Source: Cheiracanthium punctorium
Taxonomy: Eukaryota; Arthropoda; Arachnida; Araneae; Cheiracanthiidae
Direction of reading: 5' to 3'
Assembly (NCBI GenBank): GCA_038373885.1
Contig: JAWZYV010011909.1
Location: forward strand, 248,001 to 312,000
Length of the DNA: 64,000 nt
The translations under genes were made by a program, and so were the position numbers. Of the stretch, positions 48,531 to 59,237 are shown piece by piece (position 1 is the first letter of the stretch; each line of letters starts with the position of its first letter). The notes beneath the pieces are model-generated. The model searched no databases. It worked only from the letters and a program-made list of their open reading frames with translations, and was not told where the DNA came from.

Positions 48531-49113
48531 TGGATTAAACTAAAACAGTCAGATTTACTTAGTAGAAAAGTCAGAAGCATTTATGTACACGATGACAAAA
48601 AAACTGGTTACGAGGTATTGAAAGATTAAAAAAAAAGTATGTCTTGAAGAAAGGAACGGCTACAAATGTAATCGAAGTTAATGAAAGTGTTAAAGACAGC
48701 AGCAAAAGCGTTTATGATGTATTTCTTTTTGAAAGCTATAGGATTAAAACTAGAACATACATCCATTCAAATTATCAATCACATGTTTTCAAATGATAAA
48801 AAGCGTGCTATACATAGACATGCCAATCTCTAGCCTCTAGCTAATCTCCAGTCTCTCTCTGTCCTCTTTTGAAGAAGAAAGGATAATCGTATCTAAGAAA
48901 CCAGTTGTAGAAATTTTAATCGTTACACGACACATAAACAAAGTAATTTGAAAAGTTTGCTGTTAGTAGCTGGTAGCTCCATCCTAAGAGAGTTTGGAGT
49001 TAATATATTATCTTGCAGCTGAAACATCTCTTTCGTTTGCTGCCAAAAACATGTAGCTTCAATCATTAGTTTTTGCGTTACGCAAGAATAAAGAAGCTGT
49101 CTGTCTCATTATA
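47777..49113. other. AT-rich noncoding DNA with homopolymers
   Basis: T-run of nearly 40 at 48490-48527, A-run near 48096-48107, G-run near 48270-48279. No gene recognised. Confidence 0.4.
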
Positions 49114-49653
49114 GGGTTATCACTAGCTAGAAATCGGAGCAACCTTCTTGCCGAACAATTTTTAGACCGATTATCTCTGTCGTTACCTTGCCGACGGCGA
49201 TCTCCAACTTTTTGTTTTCCGAACTAAAAGATCTGAGTCGGGAGAAATTTCGGCCAATCAGTGTATTTCTTTCTGCTACGTCTCGACAGAGGTTCGAAGC
49301 TTGGCTCGAAGTGATAAAAGAATGGCGGCATGAAAGTGGAGTATGGAATTAGAAGTTGATTTTATTGATGAATTAATCATTATTTTGATAAATGCAATCG
49401 AGTATCACAATCAATAACAAAATGCCGCTGATCCGATGTAAATATACCAATGGAAGGGTTATTCTAGATGCTGAGTCACGATAAGTAAAATAACAACCCA
49501 CAAGTCAAATAAGAGATACCTTAACATGCCATGGCTATTTGGCGTCGAATAAAGTATTCTTTTACAACCCTTAACGATAACTCGCCTTTAAAATCTGGCG
49601 AGAAGTTGTCTCCGCAAAAAGTTGCTCGGATTTTACGTTAGTGTGATAACCCC
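49114..49653. mobile_element. Short inverted-repeat element, 540 bp
   Basis: Ends GGGTTATCAC and GTGATAACCC are inverted, and the similarity continues inwards (AAATC-GAGCAAC-T-TTGC in both). ATTA lies directly outside both ends and may be the target duplication. The interior is GC-richer than its flanks and contains one CCAATCAG box (about 49255). Class not assigned. Confidence 0.6.
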
Positions 49654-50449
49654 ATTAGTTTGTGTTGAATCCCCAAATGTTTTTCGCAAACTTCAATTGT
49701 TAGAGCCTTTTTTTTTGGGGGGGGGGGGAATCATTCCATTTTTTAAAATTATATTTGCACCAATCTCTGTGCAACTTAAAATTTTAGTATGAAAAATAGC
49801 AATTTGCTTCTCTTGTTCCTGGATATTCAAATTTATTATGCGACAATATTTAAAACTGTTAATAGTAATGTTTTTTCCTCTTACTTATGTGTTGTTCAGG
49901 TGGATTTTTTTTTTCTAAATTCTTGAAACAAAATGAAAATAAATGTTTATTTGAGTTAGCTGGTTATTACCTCTAAAATTTAGCTGGTTGCATTTCCAAA
50001 CACTAAAAGAATAGCTCTAAAGTCTTCTTGAAACGTATTTATTATGGGAATCGTACTTTAATAAATACGTTTCATTTTTCGCTTTTATACCCCGAAGAAT
50101 TCATATTCGCTTTTTATATACGTACCGTTCGATTTTTCGCTATCTCCCCATTTGTTTTCATAATTTCACAAAATAAAGTATAAAAATCAAAGTTTTCCTG
50201 GATCTCTTTTTTTAATCCAAGAGTTTCCACGAATGAATTTTAGTGAGCCCGGTACATTTAGCATAGCATCGCCATAAACTCTTAAAAGTGAAAATTAAAA
50301 TTACTTGTTTAAAAAAATTAAAAGTTAACAAACTAACGACCTCGAGCAATACAAATTACATTGATCGGCAAAATTTAACGTTTCGTCTGTAAAATTAATT
50401 ATACGGCTGTTTTTGATGGAATACTTCGCTCTTATTTCAAATTTACAGC

Positions 50450-50515
<66 letters not shown>

Positions 50516-50606
50516 CGAGCATGGGTGTTTTTTTTTATTTTTATTTTTTGTAATACAAAATTTAAGACTTCATAGAGTTATAAAGTGATAGTTTTATTTA
50601 ATTTAC
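49654..50606. other. AT-rich noncoding DNA with T and GT runs
   Basis: G-run near 49720-49729. At 50452-50513 a T-run of about 30 joins a (GT) run of about 14. The minus frame through it is an artefact. No gene recognised. Confidence 0.4.
50593..50598 (-). terminator. Polyadenylation signal of the 50607-53397 pseudogene
   Basis: AATAAA on the minus strand, 8 bases after the stop codon that ends the frame once the MITE at 50640-50933 is discounted. Confidence 0.45.
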
Positions 50607-50639
50607 TTACATGTATAAATCTAAATCAAAGTGCAGTTT

Positions 50640-50933
50640 TTAACCGTTTGACTGCTATGCAGCGCTATTGCGCTTTTGGAATGTACACCCTCCAAAAGAA
50701 GCATTCGAGCAAGAGAGACATTTCCTACGTTGGTTTCGTATATTAAAAATCATTTATCATAGAATATGAGTTAGGCTATGTATAAATATGACTTTCCATA
50801 TTTCTATCAAGTTGTGAGTTTTTCAAAAACTCAATTATTATTCGCAAATCTAAAATAGGAAATGTCTCTCTTGCTCGAATACTTTTGTTGGAGGGTGTAT
50901 GAGGATTTTGATGGATAGCAGTCAAACGGTTAA
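50640..50933. mobile_element. piggyBac-type MITE, family 5
   Basis: 294 bp with TTAA at both ends and inverted repeats of about 80 bp beginning TTAACCGTTTGACTGCTAT. Further shared blocks are 'ACACCCTCCAA-AAAAG' and 'ATTCGAGCAAGAGAGACATTTCCT'. It sits in the last codons of the reverse-strand pseudogene; removing it restores a reading that ends nine codons later. Confidence 0.9.
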
Positions 50934-52016
50934 CGATTTCCTGTTGTATTTTGCTTGAAGAACATCCCTTTTCAGTGTCCAGCAATTGTCTGCAAGCATA
51001 CTTGGATTTCATTTACCCTAATAACATTTTTTTTCATTGCTGAAATGTCTTGTGGCTATTGCTCACAGTGTTTGTCGCTCACAGTGTTTGTCGCTCACAG
51101 CACCGAGATTTTCAGGAGAAAAAAGAACAAGTGTGAATCTAGAAAACGTATTTTTGGGGACATATTACATCCTAAAGAGCTTTATAATTTTGAAGAAGTT
51201 CTGAAACCAGTTCTTCAAAGTTGTCAGCTTTTCTATTGCCAATAAATTCAGTTACGACTTCTTTAAATAATTTCCATGCAGCTTTTTCAACCCCATTTAA
51301 ACTTTCCTCAAAGTCATAGTTCTTCTCATAAGCTCTCTTATTTTGGAGGCTGTAAATATACCCTCTTTTATTTTAGCCTCACTGATCCTATGCAATTTCT
51401 TCTTTAAATACAGAACACCTGGATCACTTTTATTTATCCCCATAACAAAATGTTTTATTAATCCATGTTTGATGTGCAAGGGAAGAAGATATACGTGTTC
51501 AAGATTTACAAGGGGATGAGAAGTTGCGTATTTTTGAGGAGGTATCAGATTTTTCTTTAAGGACATTGCTTCTTTACAATACGATTTTTGCAAGCTTTGC
51601 CATCCGACTCGCATAGGAAACAGCAAAGTTTAGTGTAGCCTTGTTGAAGACTTTACAAAAGTGTTATAACTTTCAAATCGCTGCATACATTCCAAGAATG
51701 CTATTGATACTGGATCTTTGACAGCAAATTCTTCATATTTTCATACGTCTATTTCATATGGGCTGAATAAGCAAGAAGAATCGAGGGTTTTCCATATCCA
51801 TTATGAAGAAATACGACTTTAAATTTGAGTTTAGAGGAATCTTTAAACAACCTCCATTGCTTAAGTTCATGTAAGTCTCCTAACTCACTCGTACTGAATC
51901 AACATCAGTACAATACATTAAATTGCCTTCTGAGGAGAACAAGCGTTGGAGGACTTGTTCTCATGGACAATAAGAAGAAATTTCAGTTCCTTTTTGAAGA
52001 GATTCCAACCCTTTAA

Positions 52017-52260
52017 GGCCCCACCATGGCCGAGTGGATTAGACACTCAAAATGGTAGACGACGGAAGTGTGAAGGTACCAGGTTCGGGCCCCATCGCAC
52101 GGTTGTCGATCTAACGTTCTGAAGTTTTGGTCGGTTTTCTGCACATGTAACGAGAATACTCATTAGAGTCTCTTGGAAATTCCTCCGACCAAGGCGCCCT
52201 ACATCTTAGGCAGATCGTCCATGCGTAGCACTGCCCTAATAGCCCAAACGAACAAACAAT
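52017..52260 (+). mobile_element. tRNA-derived SINE, 244 bp
   Basis: The head contains a pol III box A (TGGCCGAGTGG, 52028-52038) and a box B (GGTTCGGGCCC, 52082-52092) spaced as in tRNAs, followed by a body unrelated to tRNA and an A/C-rich tail. Flanking CCAACCCTTTAA (52005-52016) and CCATCCTTTTAA (52261-52272) form a 12-bp target duplication with two mismatches. This supports retroposition, on the plus strand, into the reverse-strand pseudogene. Confidence 0.8.
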
Positions 52261-52828
52261 CCATCCTTTTAATCTGTGGACGTCAATAATTCTGCCTGAT
52301 TCTTTGACAAGTTAAGATCACGAACCAGATCATTGAGTTCAGACTGGTTGATTCTGTGAGGTTCTGTACAAGTTCCACCAAAACATGTGTCCTCAATGAC
52401 GTCTTTTTCTGGACTTAATTGTAAATCATCCTCGCTAAAAAGTTTTTTTAATGCCAACTCCAATTTTCAGGTAGCGCTCTGATTAGAAGCTCGTTGCTGT
52501 AAGGAACAGGCCTGATGATTGACGGGGAAGTTGGGATATTGAATGATTTTCTTGGTTTGCTAACTTTTCCAGCAATATTTGTATGCAGAAATAATAGACC
52601 GTGGAATGTCTCTTTCTCTCCATCCATTAGAATTGCAAATGGCATATGCCGCGACTTTCCGTTAAGCCAGCCACTAAGCAATGTTGTACAAGATGCAGAG
52701 CAAATATGAGGGGCCCAAGATTTGTCCTGATCACTCAAATGAATCCCGAAATAAAGTCCATATGCCTTTTTTTTTTATCAAGGGAGTAATATTCCTTCTT
52801 TGGGATTTCAAAGTTAGTTCCCTGCATG

Positions 52829-53346
52829 CAGGGTGCGAATTGACGGGGGGGATGCCGGGGATCGTCCCCGGCTGAAGAATGGGCTGAACCCTGATCCCTG
52901 GTTAGAGAAATATCAATGGATCCCTGTCAGGGATACTATTTATCCCCTGCTGAAGAAATATTAAACTGGTGAGTGAAGATTTTGGGATTCAGATTGGGAA
53001 GTCAAGAAGTCAAAATGAAGGTAGTTTGTTATCGTTTGTTACTATACTCTAAGGCAACTGCCTTAAAATTTCTTCTCTTTTCTAAGCTAAAAACCCTCAA
53101 GGGTGGCTTCTAATACAGGTACATTGTATGTAGCTTGTGTATCTGTGATTCCATAGAACAAACAATCTATGACTTTTGTTTGAATACAAGTCGGTTCCCA
53201 CACGTGTCGGCGACTGCATTTGTCAAGTAATATCATGTGAGGGAAGCATTTGCACCTTCCCTCCTTCTTCTTTTCAAGTGTCCCCCCCTGGAGAATGTTT
53301 ACTTTCAAATGTCCTCCCCTGGAGAAAATGTTCAGTTCGCACCCTG
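52829..53346. mobile_element. hAT MITE, 518 bp, perfect 8-bp target duplication
   Basis: Tips CAGGGTGCGAATTGA and AGTTCGCACCCTG are inverted. The flanking octamer CCTGCATG is identical on both sides (52821-52828 and 53347-53354). Inside, several TCCCC/GGGGA-rich words recur (GTCCCCGGCTGAAGAA, 'ATCCCTG', 'CCCCTGGAGAA'). No transposase. It splits the N-terminal Cys-rich segment of the pseudogene between 'CYTCR' and 'ELTLK'. Confidence 0.92.
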
Positions 53347-53397
53347 CCTGCATGTGTAACAGAAGTTGTTTGGTGGGTTTTCACAATTTCGCAGCAT

Positions 53398-55131
53398 TTT
53401 AAGGAAGAAGTTTGTACAAAAATAAACACTGGAACGCACAGTAAAGAGTAGTTCATTATAAAATACGAGTATTACAAATAATTTTCTCTTACTCGATAAG
53501 CAGGTGCAAAGTAAAGGGAAGTGACTTAACGTAAACGACGCGCCAGTATTCTTGACGCTCTTTCCTGTCAAAACAAGGCCTTGGAGCTTGATAATTTGTG
53601 TGTAGTTGATATTTTATTAGAATTTACATCATCACACATTGTCGGCGGCCCCCTTCTTTTAATAAAACCTTTGAGGGCGCCAGAGAAAAAGCGAAGACCC
53701 CCCTCCCCATACTCTATAGCTTGGCTTGATTGCGTATCGAGTAAGCGAGATATACACACATACGCAGAGATAAGACAGTTTTGCTTTTAAAACTATGCAT
53801 CCCGAATCCAGTATCAGTGAAATAGAAGGTTTAAAAATACCAAAAAAGATAACAAACTTTATATACATATGTATGTATTTAATTCAACATTCAAGAAGGA
53901 ACTTTCTATAACATCAACCAAAAAAGCAATTTCGGAATGCCATACAGTAACATTATTCATTTTTGAAAATAATCTTGCCGTTTCTTTTTTTAACAGAAAA
54001 TATTAAAAATCGGTGAAAAGTTTCATTTAAGATAATATTTCTATTCCAAAGAATTAAAACTCTTTAGGTTCGAGAGGAAAACATACCATCATCAATCAAA
54101 ACAGTTTTCATTTAAAAAAATAAATAAATATTTTTTTTCTTTTCAAAACTTTTGCATTGCATGAGACATTTAAATTAAGTTTCTTTTGTATAAAAGAAAA
54201 GGGTTTAAAAAATGCAATCTATAATAAAACCTTCGAATAAAATGAAAAATTCTCAAATTACTGCGTATGGCACAAGTGGAAGAAAATGCTGAAAATGCTC
54301 TACTAGCGAATCTAAAAGAAAATATTTAAGTTGAACTGCAAACGTGTGAATTTTGCTTTCCTTGGAACTTAGAAATTACTTTTTGCTGTTTTCTCCTTAT
54401 GACTATGATCAAGAGGATTCATAGGCTGTCATTTTTAAGAATAGAAAGACGAACTTGTTAAAATTTTAAACCGGATTTTTACAGTTTCAGAGTTACGTCA
54501 GTGGTGTGTATTCTACACAAACCACTCTTAATTAGTATGCCGAAACATCTCATTTATCAAGATGTGGATATTTTTAATCTCGTAAAGATATAAAAAAGTA
54601 ATTTCCTCTTATTAAATTACTTCCAAAAGAGTAATTATGCGTTTCCTCGAGGTATAAATTTCCTCTGAAGGGTCTGCTGCCCAATGTATCTCGAGTTTTC
54701 TAAGAAAACTGAAAAGAATTAAAAACGTTTAAAAGCTCAGAATACAAAGCCGTGCGCTAATATGCCTTTTTAGAGAATTTTTCATTATTAAAGATATTCG
54801 TCAGCAAGAATCATTTCATACGTTTTGCATATTGAATTTTAAAATATTTCTTTACGGTTTTATTAAAATTTGGGAAATCGGAGCTACATTGAACAGCAGA
54901 CTCTTCTACTCTTCTTGCTTCTTGCAGATGATGGAATATTAATAATTACTCATTTTAGAGGTTGGATGTCTTTGTTTTTTTTCACTCCTAAGGAGTGAGT
55001 ATCTATTCTTTTCGGTTTACAGTGCAGTTAGTTGTAGAAGAGTTTAGAAAGGGTAATACGATTTCCTTGCTTTTTCGGAACGTTTCCTCCACGTTTTAAC
55101 TTTCTAGAGACATGCTCATTACGTCTTGTAA
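53398..55131. other. Noncoding DNA upstream of the pseudogene
   Basis: No promoter or gene recognised. Small palindrome ACTCCTAAGGAGT near 54985-54997. The frames at 53568-53868 are mutual shadows. Confidence 0.35.
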
Positions 55132-55223
55132 ACATTTTACTGACTTATTCAAAACTCGCTGCAAAATTTTGCAATTAAAAAAAGATATATATCCCTTTTT
55201 CATCTACGCTTTGAGAGAAATTA

Positions 55224-55619
55224 TCAGGTTGTAACGAAAGTTTTCCGCCATATCTGCCTGAAATACTAACTCCTTAGATAACTGTTTTTGAACTTTCGGT
55301 ACCAAACCTGCACAGTGTCACATGATACAACAATAGTACTTAAAGCTGTACTCATAATTCGTTGATATTATTTAGCTGACTTTTTGCAACACAACTGGAA
55401 GTAAATGATGGTTCTAATCCTCTAGAGGGATAGTTCCATTTGAGACACTTTGTACTTAATGATAACTATATTTTTTACAGATTTAAGAACACAGTGTTAT
55501 AAAGTACGTCTCTTTCTTTCAAATCCCAAAAATCGTTCGACAAAATATGAGCAAATACGCCAACGAGAACTGTGTGCTGACGATGTTTTCGGTGGCGGGA
55601 AACTTTCGTTACAACCTAA
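55224..55619 (-). mobile_element. mariner-like deletion derivative, copy 2
   Basis: Ends match copy 1 (TCAGGTTGTAACGAAAG...GAAACTTTCGTTACAACCTAA), with TA on both sides (55222-55223 and 55620-55621). It is 396 bp, shorter than copy 1 by a deletion to the left of the HTH region. The duplicate site at 56181-56360 has a single TA and no insertion. Confidence 0.92.
55270..55439 (-). pseudogene. mariner transposase N-terminal remnant, copy 2
   Basis: ATG at 55437-55439 with 'MELS', then stops, then 'SCDTVQVWYRKFKNS'. Same region as the remnant in 42503-43084, independently decayed. The catalytic domain is absent. Confidence 0.75.
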
Positions 55620-55690
55620 TACATTAGCTTTATGCTTTCACTTTCCATTACGCCTGATCGAAAGCTCCTTTCTACACACTTTTTTACAAA

Positions 55691-56180
55691 AACAATCATT
55701 GGCCTAGGCTGCAAAAAATTCGCAGTGTTTGCTCTCATTATTCTTCGAGTTTAAAGTTCTGCAGATCTTGACAGAAATTCGCTCTCAATCTGAAAACGAG
55801 GGCTTCGTACAATGGTACAAACCTTGAATAACGTCAGTAATCGAGATCAAGTCTTCAATCAAACTGGCTGCCATAACAAAAGTGTAGACGAGCGAACGAG
55901 GACAGGTTAACAAAATTATGATCCAAAATATGAAAATTCGTTATTTCTTTATGGATGTTATCTTTTGTTTAAAACAAAAATGGTGGAAACTGGTGGAGTT
56001 ATTTTCGCTGCGCTTACGAAAGACTCTGTTTATTCATCTAATGTATGGATACTCAAAGTTTTAATTTCTCGTTCAATTAAAGAGAAATACATAAGAAAAT
56101 TTTTTAACAGTCTTAGAATTTTTTACGTCTATTGATATTAAAGTAGAATAAAAAGTTGGATATTAAACATAAAGTAGAAT
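55691..56180. other. Spacer between the two duplicate copies
   Basis: Nothing recognised. Confidence 0.35.
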
Positions 56181-56360
56181 ACATTTTATTGACTTACTCA
56201 AAATTCTGTAATTTTGCAATTAAAAAAGTTAAATATGTATATATCCCTTTTTTATTTACGCTTTGACAGAAATTATATTAGTTTTATGCTTTCACTTTCT
56301 ATTACGCCTGATCGGAAGTTCCTTCCTACACGCTTTGTACAAAAACTATCATTGGCCAAG
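56181..56360 (+). repeat. Local duplication, copy 2 (empty site)
   Basis: Uninterrupted version of 55132-55223 plus 55620-55690. The junction reads AGAAATTATATTAG with one TA where the mariner sits in copy 1. Confidence 0.8.
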
Positions 56361-57653
56361 AATGTGCGACATACTTTGTGCGTTTCCAGTTTCTGTTTGC
56401 ATAACTATCTTCTAATGCTATAAGAAATAAATATTCACATTTCGTAATGATATGCAAATTTTTCAATGAGTATTCATGTATAAGGACAAATATTCAACCT
56501 AATGCTTTAAGAATGTCTTCTTATCTGAATACGTTCTTTCATTTGAATGGCTGGCATTTAAAACATTTCCATCTGTCTGCAAAGGAAACAAAAAACTTTT
56601 TGACTTCTTTTCAAACGCAAAAATATGCTAAATCTTATAAATAAAAATGAAATTCTGTTTGTTTGTTTGTTTGTTTGTTTGTTTGTTTGTGTATTTGATT
56701 CGTATACAAATCCACAAAAATGGACCTATCGGCCTGAAATTTAGCACAGATATGTAAAATAATATAGAATAAATCATAGTCCACTTTAAAACTTTGAAAG
56801 TCCACCCGTTCCCGGAATTTAAGAGATTTTTTATGCTCTTCACGCAAAAAGCTTTCCGTAATTGTAACCCCTGTACTGAAAAAAGTGTGAAATAAGGATC
56901 GTGGTTGCCATGTGTGGCGATTTTGCCGAATAAAATGCTTTAAATTCTCAAAGTAAAAATAAAAGAATAATAATGATTTTTTTTTTGTTAGTTTATATTC
57001 GTAAGGTTATATTTTTTAAAATTATAATATCGTGTGCATGGGAAATCAGAGCAGGAATGTAATGCTTTACAAGCAAAACAATAAGAATTGAAGATTTCCG
57101 AGACTAATGTGTAAATTTTTTTAGTTTGGCGAAAAAATAAAATGGCTTAAATATGGATTTTGAATAAGTGAGTTCTAGCGGTTTGCACAGTTTTCGGCTT
57201 GGCGCAATTTATTGAGAGCTTAAAGAAATAGATTTTTGAAAACAAGTGCAAAGGTTTTATTAGCGTTAAATTTTAATGATCCGTGAAGAAATAATGCAGT
57301 TATTAAGGGATTTCAAGCGATCTAACTTCAGAATTCTCGCCAATTGAGTACATTGATTTAAGTTGGGGGAATTCCGCCAAATTTCAGAAAATTGAAATCT
57401 TCTCATTTAGTACATCGGAGTAACGATGAATAAAACACATTATAGTTGATAATTTAAAAAAAAATCGGCTGTATTAAGGGATTCCAATTTTCAAATAAAT
57501 GCGTGCTACTCTTTGGCGGTCGAACCATTTCCCATATTGATTGCTGCTAAGTCAATGCTTCGAATGATTCCCTGAAAAAACTCTTGCAAAATGGCGCATG
57601 TTGGCACTTTGGCGAGGCTTAGATTTGAAACTGGATTTTATTTGAGACTGGTA

Positions 57654-59237
57654 TCTATATAAATAAAATTAGACTTTTGTCTGTACATTTCTTGGAATTC
57701 AAAAATTTTGCGATTTCTATCCGTTTCAAGCACCCGGGAATCCGATGCGACCCTCAAAAAAAGTTTGTCTGTCTGTCATTCTGTCATTCTGTCCGTGACG
57801 CTTTTTTTGTTTAAGCATCACGTAAAAACGACTGAAGCGAATGATATGAAATTTGGTTTCATGATAGGTGGTCACTCAACTTAAAACATAGGCGTCGAAT
57901 TTTTAAAAAATCTTAATTAGATTTTCAGATTTTGCGAAAATCGTTTCAAACTGCGTAAGTTTGTGTTCAAGCATCACGTAAAAACGACTGAAGCGAATGA
58001 TATGAAATTTGGTGTCATGATAGGTGGTCACTCAACTTAAAACATAGGCGTCGAATTTTTAAAAAATCTTGATTAGATTTTCAGATTTTGCGAAAATCCT
58101 TTCAAACTGCGTAAATTTGTGTTCAAGCATCACGCAAAAACGACTGAAGCGAATGATATGAAATTGGGTGTCATGATAGGTGGCCACTCAACTTAAAACA
58201 TAGGCGTCCAATTTTTAAAAAATTCTGATTGGATTTTGAGATTTTGCGAAAATCTTTTCAAACTGCGTAAATTTGTGTTCAAGCATCACGTAAAAACGAC
58301 TGAAGCGAATGATATGAAATTGAGTGACATGATAGGTGGTCACTCAACTTAAAACATAGGCGTCGAATTAAAAAAAAATCTTGATTACATTTTGAAATTT
58401 TGCGAAAATTACTTCAAACTGCGTAAATTTGTCTTCGCACATCACGTAATAACTGCAAAGGTGAAAAAATGATATTTGGTGAAATGATAGGTGGTCACTC
58501 ACCTTAAACTATAAGCATCTAATTAAAAAAAAATCCATCAGATTTCGAGATTTTTTGAAAATCGTTTAAAACTGAGTGAATCTTTGTTCCCGTATTACGT
58601 AATAACGACTAAAGCGAATGATATGAAATTTGGTCACACGATAGATGGCTGCTCAACATAAACTATAGGTGTTCAGTTTTTTAAACATTTTTATTTGATT
58701 TTGAGATTTTGTGAAAATTCTCTCAAAATACGTTTATATTTCTTCAAAATCACGTAATAACGACTAATACGAATGATACGAAATTGAGTGATATGATAGG
58801 TAGTTGCTAATCCTAATTTATAGGCGTTGAATTTTAAAAATATTTTGCTTACATTTTGAGATTTTTCGAAAATCGTTTTAAAATGCTGAAAATTTGTTCC
58901 AGCATCACGAAATAAAGACTGCAGGGAATGAAACGCATTTGGGTGACATGATAGGTTGTTTCTCAACTTAAATTCTAGGCTTCAAATGTTTCAAAAATGT
59001 TGATTAAATTTTGAGATTTTGCGAAAATTATTTCAATTTGCCTAAATATTCGTTCGCGCATCACATAATTACGACTAAAGCGAATGAAATGGTATTACTT
59101 AGTTACTCTCTAACCTGTAATATTTTACTTTGGCAACATACTACATCCATTCTGTGTACTCCTACAATGCTGACGAAAGTTCTTGCTTTTTGGAAATTTG
59201 CATTCACTAACCCGTCAAGGACGGGTACTTCAGCTAG
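57654..59237 (+). mobile_element. Inner Helitron (non-autonomous) with minisatellite
   Basis: The 5' end TCTATATAAATAAAATTAG follows an A at 57653. The 3' hairpin ACCCGTCAAGGACGGGT (about 59211-59227) is followed by ACTTCAG and CTAG (59234-59237), then T. Most of the interior is a tandem array. Its 3' hairpin differs from that of the outer element, so they are separate families. Confidence 0.82.
57815..59060 (+). repeat. 156-bp tandem array inside the Helitron, about eight units
   Basis: GCATCACGTAAAAACGACTG starts units at about 57816, 57971, 58129, 58284, 58439, 58594, 58750 and 58905. Shared words are 'AAGCGAATGATATGAAATT', 'CATGATAGGTGGTCACTCAA' and 'GATTTTGCGAAAAT'. The first four units are nearly identical and the later ones increasingly diverged, a gradient expected if the array grows at its 5' side. 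Confidence 0.9.

Larger units (their letters stand above)
50607..53397 (-). pseudogene. Multicopy arthropod protein of unknown role, pseudogene with three transposon insertions
   Basis: Read in reverse from ATG at 53395-53397, fragments follow the order of a protein family I know from arthropod genomes but cannot name. They are: 'CENPPNNFCYTC' and 'LTLKSQRRNITPLIKK' (Cys-rich start), 'GIHLSDQDKSWAPHIC', 'GWLNGKSRHMPFAI', 'SIIRPVPYSNELL', 'INQSELNDLVRDLNLSKNQA', 'FSSEGNLMYCTDVDSV', 'LPLHIKHGLIKHFV', 'AKIKEGIF', 'FSPENLGAVSD', 'NPSMLADNCWTLKRD', and the end 'KYNRKS'. Three elements break it: a hAT MITE (52829-53346), a SINE (52017-52260) and a TTAA MITE (50640-50933). Without them and one copy of each target duplication the locus is 1,719 bp, intronless, with a stop at 50607-50609. 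Frameshifts, stops and a short tandem duplication (51062-51100) add to the decay. The Cys pairs suggest zinc binding; function is unknown and transposon origin is a guess from copy number. Confidence 0.8.
55132..55690 (+). repeat. Local duplication, copy 1 (interrupted by mariner)
   Basis: 55132-55223 joined to 55620-55690 aligns with 56181-56360: 'ACATTTTA-TGACTTA-TCAAAA', 'TTTGCAATTAAAAAA', 'ATATATCCC', 'TACGCTTTGA-AGAAATTA', then 'TTAG-TTTATGCTTTCACTTTC-ATTACGCCTGATCG'. It carries the mariner insertion. Confidence 0.8.

Noticed and set aside
57815..59060. CRISPR-like array
   Set aside because: Units are contiguous 156-bp tandem repeats without unique spacers, inside a Helitron in a eukaryotic genome.
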